Assembly (NCBI GenBank): GCA_019828565.1
Contig: JAHDYR010000050.1
Location: 59,613 to 123,612, forward strand
Reading direction: 5' to 3'
DNA length: 64,000 nt
DNA from: Carpediemonas membranifera
Lineage: Eukaryota > Fornicata
In this document: positions 43,204 to 52,709 of the stretch, piece by piece
How positions within the stretch are numbered: the first letter of the stretch is position 1
Layout: the number at the start of each line of letters is the position of its first letter
Notes under the pieces: model-generated
Database searches by the model: none
The model's input: the letters and a program-made list of their open reading frames with translations, nothing else
Told to the model about the DNA's origin: nothing
Position numbers and translations under genes: made by a program

Positions 43204-44133
43204 TTATTTCTCCATCTGCGAGTTAAGCCAGGCCACTGCCTTTCCCGTCAGATATACCTTACGCGTGTCGTGCACCTTCTTTGTTGCTCTTGCGGCTGAA
43301 GCATCAACAGTGGCCTGCTTCAACAAATCTCGGCAGCTAGACTTCGGCGTCTTGGTGCCACGCCGCGTGCAGGCCCACTCTCTATCGTCCACGGACTCAC
43401 CACACACAACGCATGACCCTGCGAATACGGTCGGTGGCTTCTCCTTCAGCTTCTGTCGAAGCAGATCGCACATCGCGGTCTTGACGACGCGTCGAGACAA
43501 TTCATGCGTGCGCAGGGTACTAACAGGCTCAAACAACAGCTCTGTCTGAGTAGACGCCTCCTCTAGGTCTCGCACAGTCTGAGTCTCTGCATGCTCACCC
43601 TGTGGCGAAAACTGCTGGCATTTTCCCACCATCCTCGGCTTATCAGGATCAGGACCCAGCGCAGTCATGTAAACAGGTACCTCAACCCGCTTCTCGACTA
43701 TCCTGACAGGCTGGGAGTCCCTGCGGGAAGGGGCTTGCGGGTGAACTCGCGTCCTGGTCGGCCCCCCGTTCGCCTCGTTGTGCAGAGCCTCCATGAAGGC
43801 ATTGAAGCCGTCATCACGGCCCACCTTCTGCGTCACAAACGACATGACGCATGTGACCGACATCTCAAAGGATGCAAAATCGTCAGCACTGGAAACATCG
43901 CGATTGTGGCAGATTGAGTTTTGAGCTGCCAACAGCTCGCGTATATGTCTCTTATCAGCGTGGTGAAGATCAGGAACACGATGTAGGATCGCTTGCAAAA
44001 GCATAGCCGGATCCATCTCGCCACCGTCACCACGGTACCTCGCGATGTACTCCTGCAGCTTCGGAATCATCCTCAGTAGCGCTTCAAACATCATGCTGGC
44101 GTATCCTGCTGAATCCTTCGCCCCAGAGCTCAT
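43204..44133 (-). CDS. HEPN-like protein, array copy 4, R71Q variant
   Basis: 309 codons, like copy 3 except for R71Q (AAQNSICHN; CGA to CAA on the coding strand) and PVSTLRTHE. If the HEPN call is right, loss of the Arg of R-x4-H should abolish RNase activity, leaving a binding or antidote-like protein. One extra A upstream (near 44160) opens the frame to 44196, but the MSSG start shared by all copies is preferred. Confidence 0.75.
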   Translation of the reverse strand: MSSGAKDSAGYASMMFEALLRMIPKLQEYIARYRGDGGEMDPAMLLQAILHRVPDLHHADKRHIRELLAAQNSICHNRDVSSADDFASFEMSVTCVMSFVTQKVGRDDGFNAFMEALHNEANGGPTRTRVHPQAPSRRDSQPVRIVEKRVEVPVYMTALGPDPDKPRMVGKCQQFSPQGEHAETQTVRDLEEASTQTELLFEPVSTLRTHELSRRVVKTAMCDLLRQKLKEKPPTVFAGSCVVCGESVDDREWACTRRGTKTPKSSCRDLLKQATVDASAARATKKVHDTRKVYLTGKAVAWLNSQMEK

Positions 44134-44437
44134 ATCGGTTTCTTCAGAACGAAATTCTAAAAGAAATGTTCGGTGGTAAGTGAGATCACTGCGCATCTAG
44201 AGACAGCAGAAACGTAACCTACAGCCCATATTGATGTGGGCTGGTCTTATCCGGATGTCCAAGGACCTTGATTCGCTCTGGGGTAGTCCCCCCATGACCG
44301 TCAGGCACGCGAACCGCATCCTGCACGAAGCGGGGATGCAGAGTCTGAAAAAGACCCATCTCTCTGTCCGATCTGGATACCCCTGACGATAGATGGAATG
44401 AATGAAGCTGTAAACATATCCATTGACTCTGAATCTT

Positions 44438-45367
44438 TTATTTCTCCATCTGCGAGTTAAGCCAGGCCACTGCCTTTCCCGTCAGATATACCTTACGCGT
44501 GTCGTGCACCTTCTTTGTTGCTCTTGCGGCTGAAGCATCAACAGTGGCCTGCTTCAACAAATCTCGGCAGCTAGACTTCGGCGTCTTGGTGCCACGCCGC
44601 GTGCAGGCCCACTCTCTATCGTCCACGGACTCACCACACACAACGCATGACCCTGCGAATACGGTCGGTGGCTTCTCCTTCAGCTTCTGTCGAAGCAGAT
44701 CGCACATCGCGGTCTTGACGACGCGTCGAGACAATTCATGCGTGCGCAGGGTACTAACAGGCTCAAACAACAGCTCTGTCTGAGTAGACGCCTCCTCTAG
44801 GTCTCGCACAGTCTGAGTCTCTGCATGCTCACCCTGTGGCGAAAACTGCTGGCATTTTCCCACCATCCTCGGCTTATCAGGATCAGGACCCAGCGCAGTC
44901 ATGTAAACAGGTACCTCAACCCGCTTCTCGACTATCCTGACAGGCTGGGAGTCCCTGCGGGAAGGGGCTTGCGGGTGAACTCGCGTCCTGGTCGGCCCCC
45001 CGTTCGCCTCGTTGTGCAGAGCCTCCATGAAGGCATTGAAGCCGTCATCACGGCCCACCTTCTGCGTCACAAACGACATGACGCATGTGACCGACATCTC
45101 AAAGGATGCAAAATCGTCAGCACTGGAAACATCGCGATTGTGGCAGATTGAGTTTTGAGCTGCCAACAGCTCGCGTATATGTCTCTTATCAGCGTGGTGA
45201 AGATCAGGAACACGATGTAGGATCGCTTGCAAAAGCATAGCCGGATCCATCTCGCCACCGTCACCACGGTACCTCGCGATGTACTCCTGCAGCTTCGGAA
45301 TCATCCTCAGTAGCGCTTCAAACATCATGCTGGCGTATCCTGCTGAATCCTTCGCCCCAGAGCTCAT
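44438..45367 (-). CDS. HEPN-like protein, array copy 5, R71Q variant
   Basis: 309 codons, identical in protein sequence to copy 4, including Q at position 71 and the TQT pair. Copies 4 and 5 are neighbours and share the substitution and the CTGTGGCG variant in the gene body. The change therefore arose once and was duplicated or converted. Confidence 0.75.
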   Translation of the reverse strand: MSSGAKDSAGYASMMFEALLRMIPKLQEYIARYRGDGGEMDPAMLLQAILHRVPDLHHADKRHIRELLAAQNSICHNRDVSSADDFASFEMSVTCVMSFVTQKVGRDDGFNAFMEALHNEANGGPTRTRVHPQAPSRRDSQPVRIVEKRVEVPVYMTALGPDPDKPRMVGKCQQFSPQGEHAETQTVRDLEEASTQTELLFEPVSTLRTHELSRRVVKTAMCDLLRQKLKEKPPTVFAGSCVVCGESVDDREWACTRRGTKTPKSSCRDLLKQATVDASAARATKKVHDTRKVYLTGKAVAWLNSQMEK

Positions 45368-45669
45368 ATCGGTTTCTTCAGAACGAAATTCTAAAGAAAT
45401 GTTCGGTGGTAAGTGAGATCACTGCGCATCTAGAGACAGCAGAAACGTAACCTACAGCCCATATTGATGTGGGCTGGTCTTATCCGGATGTCCAAGGACC
45501 TTGATTCGCTCTGGGGTAGTCCCCCCATGACCGTCAGGCACGCGAACCGCATCCTGCACGAAGCGGGGATGCAGAGTCTGAAAAGACCCATCTCTCTGTC
45601 CGATCTGGATACCCCTGACGATAGATGGAATGAATGAAGCTGTAAACATATCCATTGACTCTGAATCTT

Positions 45670-46600
45670 TTATTTCTCCATCTGCGAGTTAAGCCAGGCC
45701 ACTGCCTTTCCCGTCAGATATACCTTACGCGTGTCGTGCACCTTCTTTGTTGCTCTTGCGGCTGAAGCATCAACAGTGGCCTGCTTCAACAAATCTCGGC
45801 AGCTAGACTTCGGCGTCTTGGTGCCACGCCGCGTGCAGGCCCACTCTCTATCGTCCACGGACTCACCACACACAACGCATGACCCTGCGAATACGGTCGG
45901 TGGCTTTCTCCTTCAGCTTCTGTCGAAGCAGATCGCACATCGCGGTCTTGACGACGCGTCGAGACAATTCATGCGTGCGCAGGGTACTAACAGGCTCAAA
46001 CAACAGCTCTGTCTGAGTAGACGCCTCCTCTAGGTCTCGCACAGTCTGAGTCTCTGCATGCTCACCCTGTGGCGAAAACTGCTGGCATTTTCCCACCATC
46101 CTCGGCTTATCAGGATCAGGACCCAGCGCAGTCATGTAAACAGGCACCTCAACCCGCTTCTCGACTATCTTGACAGGCTGGGAGCCCCTGCGGGAAGGGG
46201 CTTGCGGGTGAACTCGCGTCCTGGTCGGCCCCCCGTTCGCCTCGTTGTGCAGAGCCTCCATGAAGGCATTGAAGCCGTCATCACGGCCCACCTTCTGCGT
46301 CACAAACGACATGACGCATGTGACCGACATCTCAAAGGATGCAAAATCGTCAGCACTGGAAACATCGCGATTGTGGCAGATTGAGTTTCGAGCTGCCAAC
46401 AGCTCGCGTATATGTCTCTTATCAGCGTGGTGAAGATCAGGAACACGATGTAGGATCGCTTGCAAAAGCATAGCCGGATCCATCTCGCCACCGTCACCAC
46501 GGTACCTCGCGATGTACTCCTGCAGCTTCGGAATCATCCTCAGTAGCGCTTCAAACATCATGCTGGCGTATCCTGCTGAATCCTTCGCCCCAGAGCTCAT
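45670..46600 (-). pseudogene. HEPN-like array copy 6, frameshifted in zinc finger
   Basis: R71 is intact. An additional T in GGCTTTCTCC near 45906 shifts the frame just before the zinc finger, so the first ORF ends RIRRVMRCVW and the finger lies in another frame (45670-45873). Other private changes include G140 for D140 (RRGSQPVK). Confidence 0.85.
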
Positions 46601-46902
46601 ATCGGTTTCTTCAGAACGAAATTCTAAAGAAATGTTCGGTGGTAAGTGAGATCACTGCGCATCTAGAGACAGCAGAAACGTAACCTACAGCCCATATTGA
46701 TGTGGGCTGGTCTTATCCGGATGTCCAAGGACCTTGATTCGCTCTGGGGTAGTCCCCCCATGACCGTCAGGCACGCGAACCGCATCCTGCACGAAGCGGG
46801 GATGCAGAGTCTGAAAAGACCCATCTCTCTGTCCGATCTGGATACCCCTGACGATAGATGGAATGAATGAAGCTGTAAACATATCCATTGACTCTGAATC
46901 TT

Positions 46903-47832
46903 TTATTTCTCCATCTGCGAGTTAAGCCAGGCCACTGCCTTTCCCGTCAGATATACCTTACGCGTGTCGTGCACCTTCTTTGTTGCTCTTGCGGCTGAAG
47001 CATCAACAGTGGCCTGCTTCAACAAATCTCGGCAGCTAGACTTCGGCGTCTTGGTGCCACGCCGCGTGCAGGCCCACTCTCTATCGTCCACGGACTCACC
47101 ACACACAACGCATGACCCTGCGAATACGGTCGGTGGCTTCTCCTTCAGCTTCTGTCGAAGCAGATCGCACATCGCGGTCTTGACGACGCGTCGAGACAAT
47201 TCATGCGTGCGCAGGGTACTAACAGGCTCAAACAACAGCTCTGTCTGAGTAGACGCCTCCTCTAGGTCTCGCACAGTCTGAGTCTCTGCATGCTCACCCT
47301 GCGGCGAAAACTGCTGGCATTTTCCCACCATCCTCGGCTTATCAGGATCAGGACCCAGCGCAGTCATGTAAACAGGTACCTCAACCCGCTTCTCGACTAT
47401 CCTGACAGGCTGGGAGTCCCTGCGGGAAGGGGCTTGCGGGTGAACTCGCGTCCTGGTCGGCCCCCCGTTCGCCTCGTTGTGCAGAGCCTCCATGAAGGCA
47501 TTGAAGCCGTCATCACGGCCCACCTTCTGCGTCACAAACGACATGACGCATGTGACCGACATCTCAAAGGATGCAAAATCGTCAGCACTGGAAACATCGC
47601 GATTGTGGCAGATTGAGTTTCGAGCTGCCAACAGCTCGCGTATATGTCTCTTATCAGCGTGGTGAAGATCAGGAACACGATGTAGGATCGCTTGCAAAAG
47701 CATAGCCGGATCCATCTCGCCACCGTCACCACGGTACCTCGCGATGTACTCCTGCAGCTTCGGAATCATCCTCAGTAGCGCTTCAAACATCATGCTGGCG
47801 TATCCTGCTGAATCCTTCGCCCCAGAGCTCAT
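46903..47832 (-). CDS. HEPN-like protein, array copy 7 (309 aa)
   Basis: A complete copy with R71 and H76, both TQT motifs and all four finger cysteines. It carries PVSTLRTHE like copies 4-6 but the arginine of copies 1-3 and 6. With copy 3 it is one of only two full-length copies that keep the R-x4-H motif. Confidence 0.75.
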   Translation of the reverse strand: MSSGAKDSAGYASMMFEALLRMIPKLQEYIARYRGDGGEMDPAMLLQAILHRVPDLHHADKRHIRELLAARNSICHNRDVSSADDFASFEMSVTCVMSFVTQKVGRDDGFNAFMEALHNEANGGPTRTRVHPQAPSRRDSQPVRIVEKRVEVPVYMTALGPDPDKPRMVGKCQQFSPQGEHAETQTVRDLEEASTQTELLFEPVSTLRTHELSRRVVKTAMCDLLRQKLKEKPPTVFAGSCVVCGESVDDREWACTRRGTKTPKSSCRDLLKQATVDASAARATKKVHDTRKVYLTGKAVAWLNSQMEK

Positions 47833-48134
47833 ATCGGTTTCTTCAGAACGAAATTCTAAAGAAATGTTCGGTGGTAAGTGAGATCACTGCGCATCTAGAG
47901 ACAGCAGAAACGTAACCTACAGCCCATATTGATGTGGGCTGGTCTTATCCGGATGTCCAAGGACCTTGATTCGCTCTGGGGTAGTCCCCCCATGACCGTC
48001 AGGCCCGCGAACCGCATCCTGCACGAAGCGGGGATGCAGAGTCTGAAAAGACCCATCTCTCTGTCCGATCTGGATACCCCTGACGATAGATGGAATGAAT
48101 GAAGCTGTAAACATATCCATTGACTCTGAATCTT

Positions 48135-48345
48135 TTATTTCTCCATCTGCGAGTTAAGCCAGGCCACTGCCTTTCCCGTCAGATATACCTTACGCGTGTC
48201 GTGCACCTTCTTTGTTGCTCTTGCGGCTGAAGCATCAACAGTGGCCTGCTTCAACAAATCTCGGCAGCTAGACTTCGGCGTCTTGGTGCCACGCCGCGTG
48301 CAGGCCCACTCTCTATCGTCCACGGACCCACCGCACACGGCATTC
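48135..48345 (-). pseudogene. HEPN-like array copy 8, 3' end only
   Basis: Only the zinc-finger tail remains (CGGSVDDREWACTRRGT... to the stop). At about 48335 it changes to unrelated sequence just before the 3' end of the 509-codon gene. This marks the right border of the array. Confidence 0.85.
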
Positions 48346-48375
48346 ATGATTCCAAGGTCTAATTATTTACTCGAT

Positions 48376-49905
48376 TTATTCCGGCACCTCGTTGAGCAGG
48401 AAATAGTGCACTTTCAGGCGAGCATATCTCACTCTAGACACGCTGCACTTGACCACCTTAGCCACGCCATCGCAGTCACCCACAACATCATACCACTGCC
48501 CTTCTGTGTCGCATAATGCGTACACACGCTCATATGTCTGATAGACAGCTGTTGCCTCAAAGGGCATATCTAGCGTACAATCGTCCTCGCAAATATGGGT
48601 GCAACCAGGAGACACCCAAATCAGCCGCCAGGGGAAAAACAACACCGCCTTTACATTCAAAGGGAATGCAATCGGCGTTGCTGTGAGGCATTTCTCGCGC
48701 TGCTGGTATTCAGGCAGTAGGCCAGACTGGGCGATATGTTGGGGAACCACACCGGCGAACAGGAGTTGACTGCCGCTGAGGAAGACGTTGCAGCGACAGT
48801 CTGCCATGAGCTGGTCGACCCTGAACGGCAGCTTTTCGAAGCCCCGTATACATCTATCGCGTCCAAGTCCCAGCTTATAGTGGCGGTTGAAATCGCTGAT
48901 TACCTGCTGATCGCCCGCGGAGAGGATAACTGTCCCCCCTCCATACATGATCCGATCAGGGATGAAGCCAGTGGGCACAGCGACTGGGTGGAAGACGTAT
49001 CTTCTCAGATCGTCATGAACTGTGAAGCATGCACCGTTTCCAGCCATGACAGTTCCGACTGGGGTGAGGATGAACCTGCGACAAGCCTGCTCCGACACAT
49101 CGATCACCATCCTGTTCTTCTCCCAGGGGGGCAGACTGGCCTCGAGCTCGGCGATATTAGGGCAGCTGGTGAAGGTTAGGCGGGTCGCATTCCAGAGCCA
49201 GTCCAAGCTCCATGCCCACAGACCCTTAGGTGTCCTGGCAAGATGGCTGCAATTGCAACTGTAGACCTCGAGGGCCCTGGGCATCCTGGCTCTAATGAAG
49301 ATGGCGAGGTTGTCTGGACGAAGCATGAATAGACGGCCCATGTACATGCGGTGATGGTAGTGTGTGTTCCCATTTGAGAATTGGTAGTACTCGCCGTCCT
49401 TCTCGGCGACGTTCAGTGTGAAGAAGAACTTGCGGCAGAGGAACCGGAGACACTTGCCCTCGGGGGCGAGAGCATTTCGGATGAGGTCCTGGAGGTCTGG
49501 GTTGGCCCCTCCACCCATAAGACACGCCCACACCGCGCCCTGGTTCAGTGTGTGCATGGCTGCCGGGAGCTCATCGCCAGGCGAGAGCTCGACGTTCATG
49601 GACAGCGGGGGGCCGCTGGTGAGGATCGAGCGGGCGTGATCTAGGAGGACTTGTGCGGTTGGTTCAAGCGGGGGGATCTTGGAGAGCGTGGCGAGGAGGG
49701 ATTCGAGAGAAGGGGCGCTCGCTGGTGCAGTAGTGCTCTCTGCGTTGTGGATCGAGGGCATCTCCTCGCCAAAATGCCTGGTGTAGGCGCATTGGAGCAA
49801 GGATGGTACGTCCCCGGAGATACGGGCTGCTACAACTAGCGAGGCGCGGAATACGGAGATAAGGGCTTCTTTGATGGCTGATGGGGAGGAACTAGCACTG
49901 CTCAT
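48376..49905 (-). CDS. Uncharacterised 509-aa protein (paralogue of 420-2036 pseudogene)
   Basis: The frame is intact from ATG 49905 (MSSASSSPSAIKEALI). Blocks conserved with the decayed paralogue are LSMNVELSPGDELP, HTLNQGAVWACL, RFLCRKFFFTLNVAEKDG, RMYMGRLFMLRP and ALEVYSCNCSHLARTPKGL. The protein is rich in Cys and aromatic residues with alternating beta-like segments; no signal peptide or membrane segment stands out. I know no matching family. Its stop lies about 30 bases from the array border. Conservation across two loci suggests a true element gene with selective value. Structural or replication roles are possible but unsupported. Confidence 0.75.
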   Translation of the reverse strand: MSSASSSPSAIKEALISVFRASLVVAARISGDVPSLLQCAYTRHFGEEMPSIHNAESTTAPASAPSLESLLATLSKIPPLEPTAQVLLDHARSILTSGPPLSMNVELSPGDELPAAMHTLNQGAVWACLMGGGANPDLQDLIRNALAPEGKCLRFLCRKFFFTLNVAEKDGEYYQFSNGNTHYHHRMYMGRLFMLRPDNLAIFIRARMPRALEVYSCNCSHLARTPKGLWAWSLDWLWNATRLTFTSCPNIAELEASLPPWEKNRMVIDVSEQACRRFILTPVGTVMAGNGACFTVHDDLRRYVFHPVAVPTGFIPDRIMYGGGTVILSAGDQQVISDFNRHYKLGLGRDRCIRGFEKLPFRVDQLMADCRCNVFLSGSQLLFAGVVPQHIAQSGLLPEYQQREKCLTATPIAFPLNVKAVLFFPWRLIWVSPGCTHICEDDCTLDMPFEATAVYQTYERVYALCDTEGQWYDVVGDCDGVAKVVKCSVSRVRYARLKVHYFLLNEVPE

Positions 49906-50286
49906 CGATTCCAGCGCTCAGTTCGGTGGCGACTTGTTCTCGTTCTTAAACTGCTCAATGAGAAAGGATGACAGCAGAAACGACGTCCTGGAGGACGTCC
50001 TGGTGTTGGGAGGGGGTGTTCTTGAGCACGTGATAGTGGACGGCCTTGTTGGTGGGCGCGGCCCATGAGAAGCACCAGCGCAAGTAAAGCATTTTGCAAT
50101 ATATTACTTGCGTTTGCGCTGTCGTTCCTCCGGGCGCACTTCCCCGGCCGCTCTTTGACACGGACATTGCCGTGGGGCCTCCTCCTCGTAGCTGTTTCCT
50201 CCCCGGGTTCTGTAAATGGTGTGTTTTGATTCATCTGTCCCTTTGTTTGTCTCGGCGTTGAACTTTGAAAGCAATAAATGGCTACG
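49906..50286. other. Spacer, no secure gene
   Basis: This is the upstream region of the 509-codon gene. The short frames here overlap on both strands and show no family resemblance. It may hold the promoter. Confidence 0.35.
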
Positions 50287-50526
50287 ATCAAGATATTATT
50301 GTCCAATGAGGCTCTTTACATCGCCTTCTAGCTCGATATTGATGTTGTTAGTGATTTTCTAGAGTACAGCACCAGTTTCGGTAATAGGGGGACAGACGAG
50401 CGCAAACAACTACATGGCTCCGAACTACACGCGTCTCGGCGTTGATATTGGTTATTAAATGGACTGTTCGTAACATATTGAGGGATTTCGTCACTGTACT
50501 CAAATGCACAAGTGTGCAGTTTATGC
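50287..50526. repeat. 240-bp dispersed repeat, copy 1
   Basis: It matches 53556-53795 with about ten differences over 240 bases. It begins ATCAAGATATTATTGTCC and ends AAGTGTGCAGTTTATGC. It lies downstream of the split gene at 50608-51809 (minus strand). It has no ORF of interest and may be a shared 3' end or regulatory block. Confidence 0.88.
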
Positions 50527-50607
50527 ATCTGCCGGAATCTCATTTAAGGGAGATAAAAGCGTCCTAAACAACAGGGATCTGTCAGTCATTATCAAACTTT
50601 ACTTCTC

Positions 50608-51809
50608 TCACTCAGCCTCGTTGTCCCGCTTCTCCGGAGTAACCAATTGAGCCTTCCTTGTGCCGGGACGGGTGACACCAAAGACTCGGAAGAGTAAGTC
50701 GCTCGTCTGCTCCAAACCCTGGCTTTCCTCAAGCCTCAGAATGTTGTGCCGGATCTTATCTCGGTCCTGGTCTTGAAGATGCCCGAGCTCAGCGTTCAGC
50801 CTGTTATCAAAGGCTTGGCTGAAGATGAGCACGGAATGGGCCAGGGTTAGGGGCACAGCTTGGTGACTTGCAAGCTCGCGGAACTCCTTTGGCCAGAGAA
50901 TGGCGTACTTGATCATTTTGGCGTACTTACGCCGCACATTGTGGGTCTTGATGGAACTCATCTCGTGGATGCGCTTGTAGATGCCATCACATTAGGTGTT
51001 CTTGCCAACGCGCCCAGCCAGTACATCGGCACGTAAACGTTCGGCTGCGGCGTCAAGACGGGCGACCCTACCTCATCGTCGACGGGCATCGCTCCACGCT
51101 TCCCTGCGATCGTGTACAGCTCCAGCTGCCAAGCAATCATGATCCGCAGCATCATCTCGCGTGTTGCACCAGACGTCATTGTCTCTAGCATGAGTTCCAG
51201 GCGGTGTTCATCCATGTAGCCAGACTGAATGACAGTAAGCGTCGTCATAGCACTGGATACTGGCGCGATAATGCCGCCATACCAAGGCTCCTCCTTGAGC
51301 ACCGCGGTAACATCGAATGTCTCAAGGGTGAGATCAATCTTGGGCTTCTTCTTCTTGTCCTTCTTGCTCGCCGAAGGCTGCCCCTCACCCTCACCTGATG
51401 CTTCTTCGCCAGCCTTGCCCACACCCTCGGCCGATGCCTGTCCCTCCCTGGTGATAGAACCATCTACTTGGCAGCTCCGACGTGCGAAGCGCCTCGTAGA
51501 CGGGATTGCTGCTTCTTGTATGTTCTCTGCAGCCACCACAACATCGCTTGTGCTCTCAAGAGGCTTTTGCTTGCGCTCTGTCAGCATCTCGACGACGTTC
51601 TCGTGAACACGGTGCTTCAGAACATCAACAACGCCTTCAGTGCGATACTTAGGCTCAATGCTGAAGTAACAAATCAATGCATGCACGATCTGGCGCTTTG
51701 ATCCTTCCATCTCTTCGTCTCTTTCGTTCATTCGGAAACCGTTAAATAAACCATGGAATGGGTGGAACATGCGAGTGATCCAGACCTCAAGCGTGTCTAC
51801 GCACGGCAT
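50608..51809 (-). pseudogene. Split gene of the 60-64 kb tandem family
   Basis: 283 codons (51809-50958) overlap by four bases with 117 codons (50961-50608). The product is related to the protein encoded in the tandem units at 60-64 kb: TLTVIQSGYMDEHRLELML and MLRIMIAWQLELYTIAG align with AITIDISGMDGFNASESTL and VIRAWIAYQLCLYDCLS. At the end, FRVFGVTRP...VTPEKRDNEAE aligns with FARMAFGLG...ESPEKQKHADN. A lysine-rich linker (SASKKDKKKKPKI) sits in the middle of both. The frame break lies at RTPNV. The family is unknown, with a helical, basic linker and acidic tail. Either one base is lost or the two ORFs are translated separately. Confidence 0.6.
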
Positions 51810-51876
51810 CTTGCTGCATAAATGACTGTTTATTGCCCAAATTTTGTGTTGCGGCGTGACCGAATCGAACTAGAAC

Positions 51877-52536
51877 ATGAAGCTCACCAACAAGGCAGAT
51901 ACTGTGATTACGGCGGAGGAATACCAGCAATACTACTCCTCTGATGACTTTGAGTCATTTGTTGCGGCCTGTGATGAAGCAGGCATTCGTTCTGCCCACA
52001 GCACCACGTTCTCCGTCACAGTGGACAAGAATGGCTTCAACAGCGAGCTAGATCTGGCCATGGTGCCTCAGCATGCGCTTATGGGTCCGACAGTGGGCGA
52101 TGGTATCCTTACCAACAAGAGCATCCCCAACGACGCAGTCATTGGCATATACTGCGGCAAGATCATCCCCGAGCCCGAACCTGGTGCAGTCACGACCTAC
52201 GTGACGAGGCTCAAGAAGCCTAACAACTTTGCTGTTGACTCGGCCGGCCTCACGTTCGGCTGTCACAAGATCAACGATGGTGCCGCTTTCTACAACGTCG
52301 TACCGGGGACGGCCTACGTTAATGTGCAGGTGGGGGACCAGAAGAAGCGTCTTCCCGTCATTCTTTACTTGGCGGATCGCGCTATTGCCAAGTTCGAGTA
52401 CCTCTCGATCGAGTATGGCGAGCAGTACTGGCGTGGACGCAAGCCCATGGCCCTCTACCCCTTCTGTCTGGAGAAGATGCTTGCTGAGGCTGAGTATGAG
52501 GAGATCAACGATGTCTTAGACGCCGTTCTCTCCTAA
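51877..52536 (+). CDS. SET-domain protein (219 aa), probable lysine methyltransferase
   Basis: Residues 70-190 carry SET features. GDGILTNKSIPNDAVIGIYCGKII at 74-97 fits the first SET strands (G-x-G, then x-A-x-x-I-P). GCHKINDGAAFYN at 128-140 occupies the place of the NH-x-x-x-N site, with N133 and D134 in place of the usual NH. FEYLSIEYGEQYW at 173-185 fits the GEELT-x-x-YG-x-x-YW motif. The compact size with no pre-SET cysteines resembles small SET proteins of large DNA viruses. It starts 67 bases from the divergent split gene. ATG gives MKLTNKADTV; a long N-terminal segment precedes the domain. Weak NH motif leaves some doubt about activity. Confidence 0.7.
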   Translation: MKLTNKADTVITAEEYQQYYSSDDFESFVAACDEAGIRSAHSTTFSVTVDKNGFNSELDLAMVPQHALMGPTVGDGILTNKSIPNDAVIGIYCGKIIPEPEPGAVTTYVTRLKKPNNFAVDSAGLTFGCHKINDGAAFYNVVPGTAYVNVQVGDQKKRLPVILYLADRAIAKFEYLSIEYGEQYWRGRKPMALYPFCLEKMLAEAEYEEINDVLDAVLS

Positions 52537-52709
52537 CCTAAATTGAGATCCCAACAATTCATTGCTTTCAAAAGTTCAAGGGTCCTTCTACCTGGCCCAT
52601 CATCACTGGGATCCTCGTGCTTGGCGCCCACATCCCCGATGTCACCCAAAAAGATCTAGAATTTTCCGAAAATCGGCTTCCGACAATTTTCATTGATCCC
52701 TGACGCTCG

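Larger units (their letters stand above)
39783..48345 (-). repeat. Tandem array of eight HEPN-like gene units (period about 1232 bp)
   Basis: Successive stop codons lie at 40741, 41971, 43204, 44438, 45670, 46903 and 48135, giving steps of 1230 to 1234 bases. Each unit has one minus-strand gene of 309 codons and a roughly 303-base spacer. The left unit has lost the 3' end of its gene at 39783, and the right unit keeps only the 3' end to 48345. Units differ by a few substitutions and single-base indels in homopolymers, so the array expanded recently. Confidence 0.95.

Noticed and set aside
44134-44196. N-terminal extension of HEPN-like copy 4
   Set aside because: It exists only because of one extra A in this unit. 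All copies share the MSSG start.
39783-48345. CRISPR-like or satellite array
   Set aside because: The period is about 1232 bp and each unit holds a protein-coding gene with synonymous and indel variation. There are no short repeats with unique spacers.
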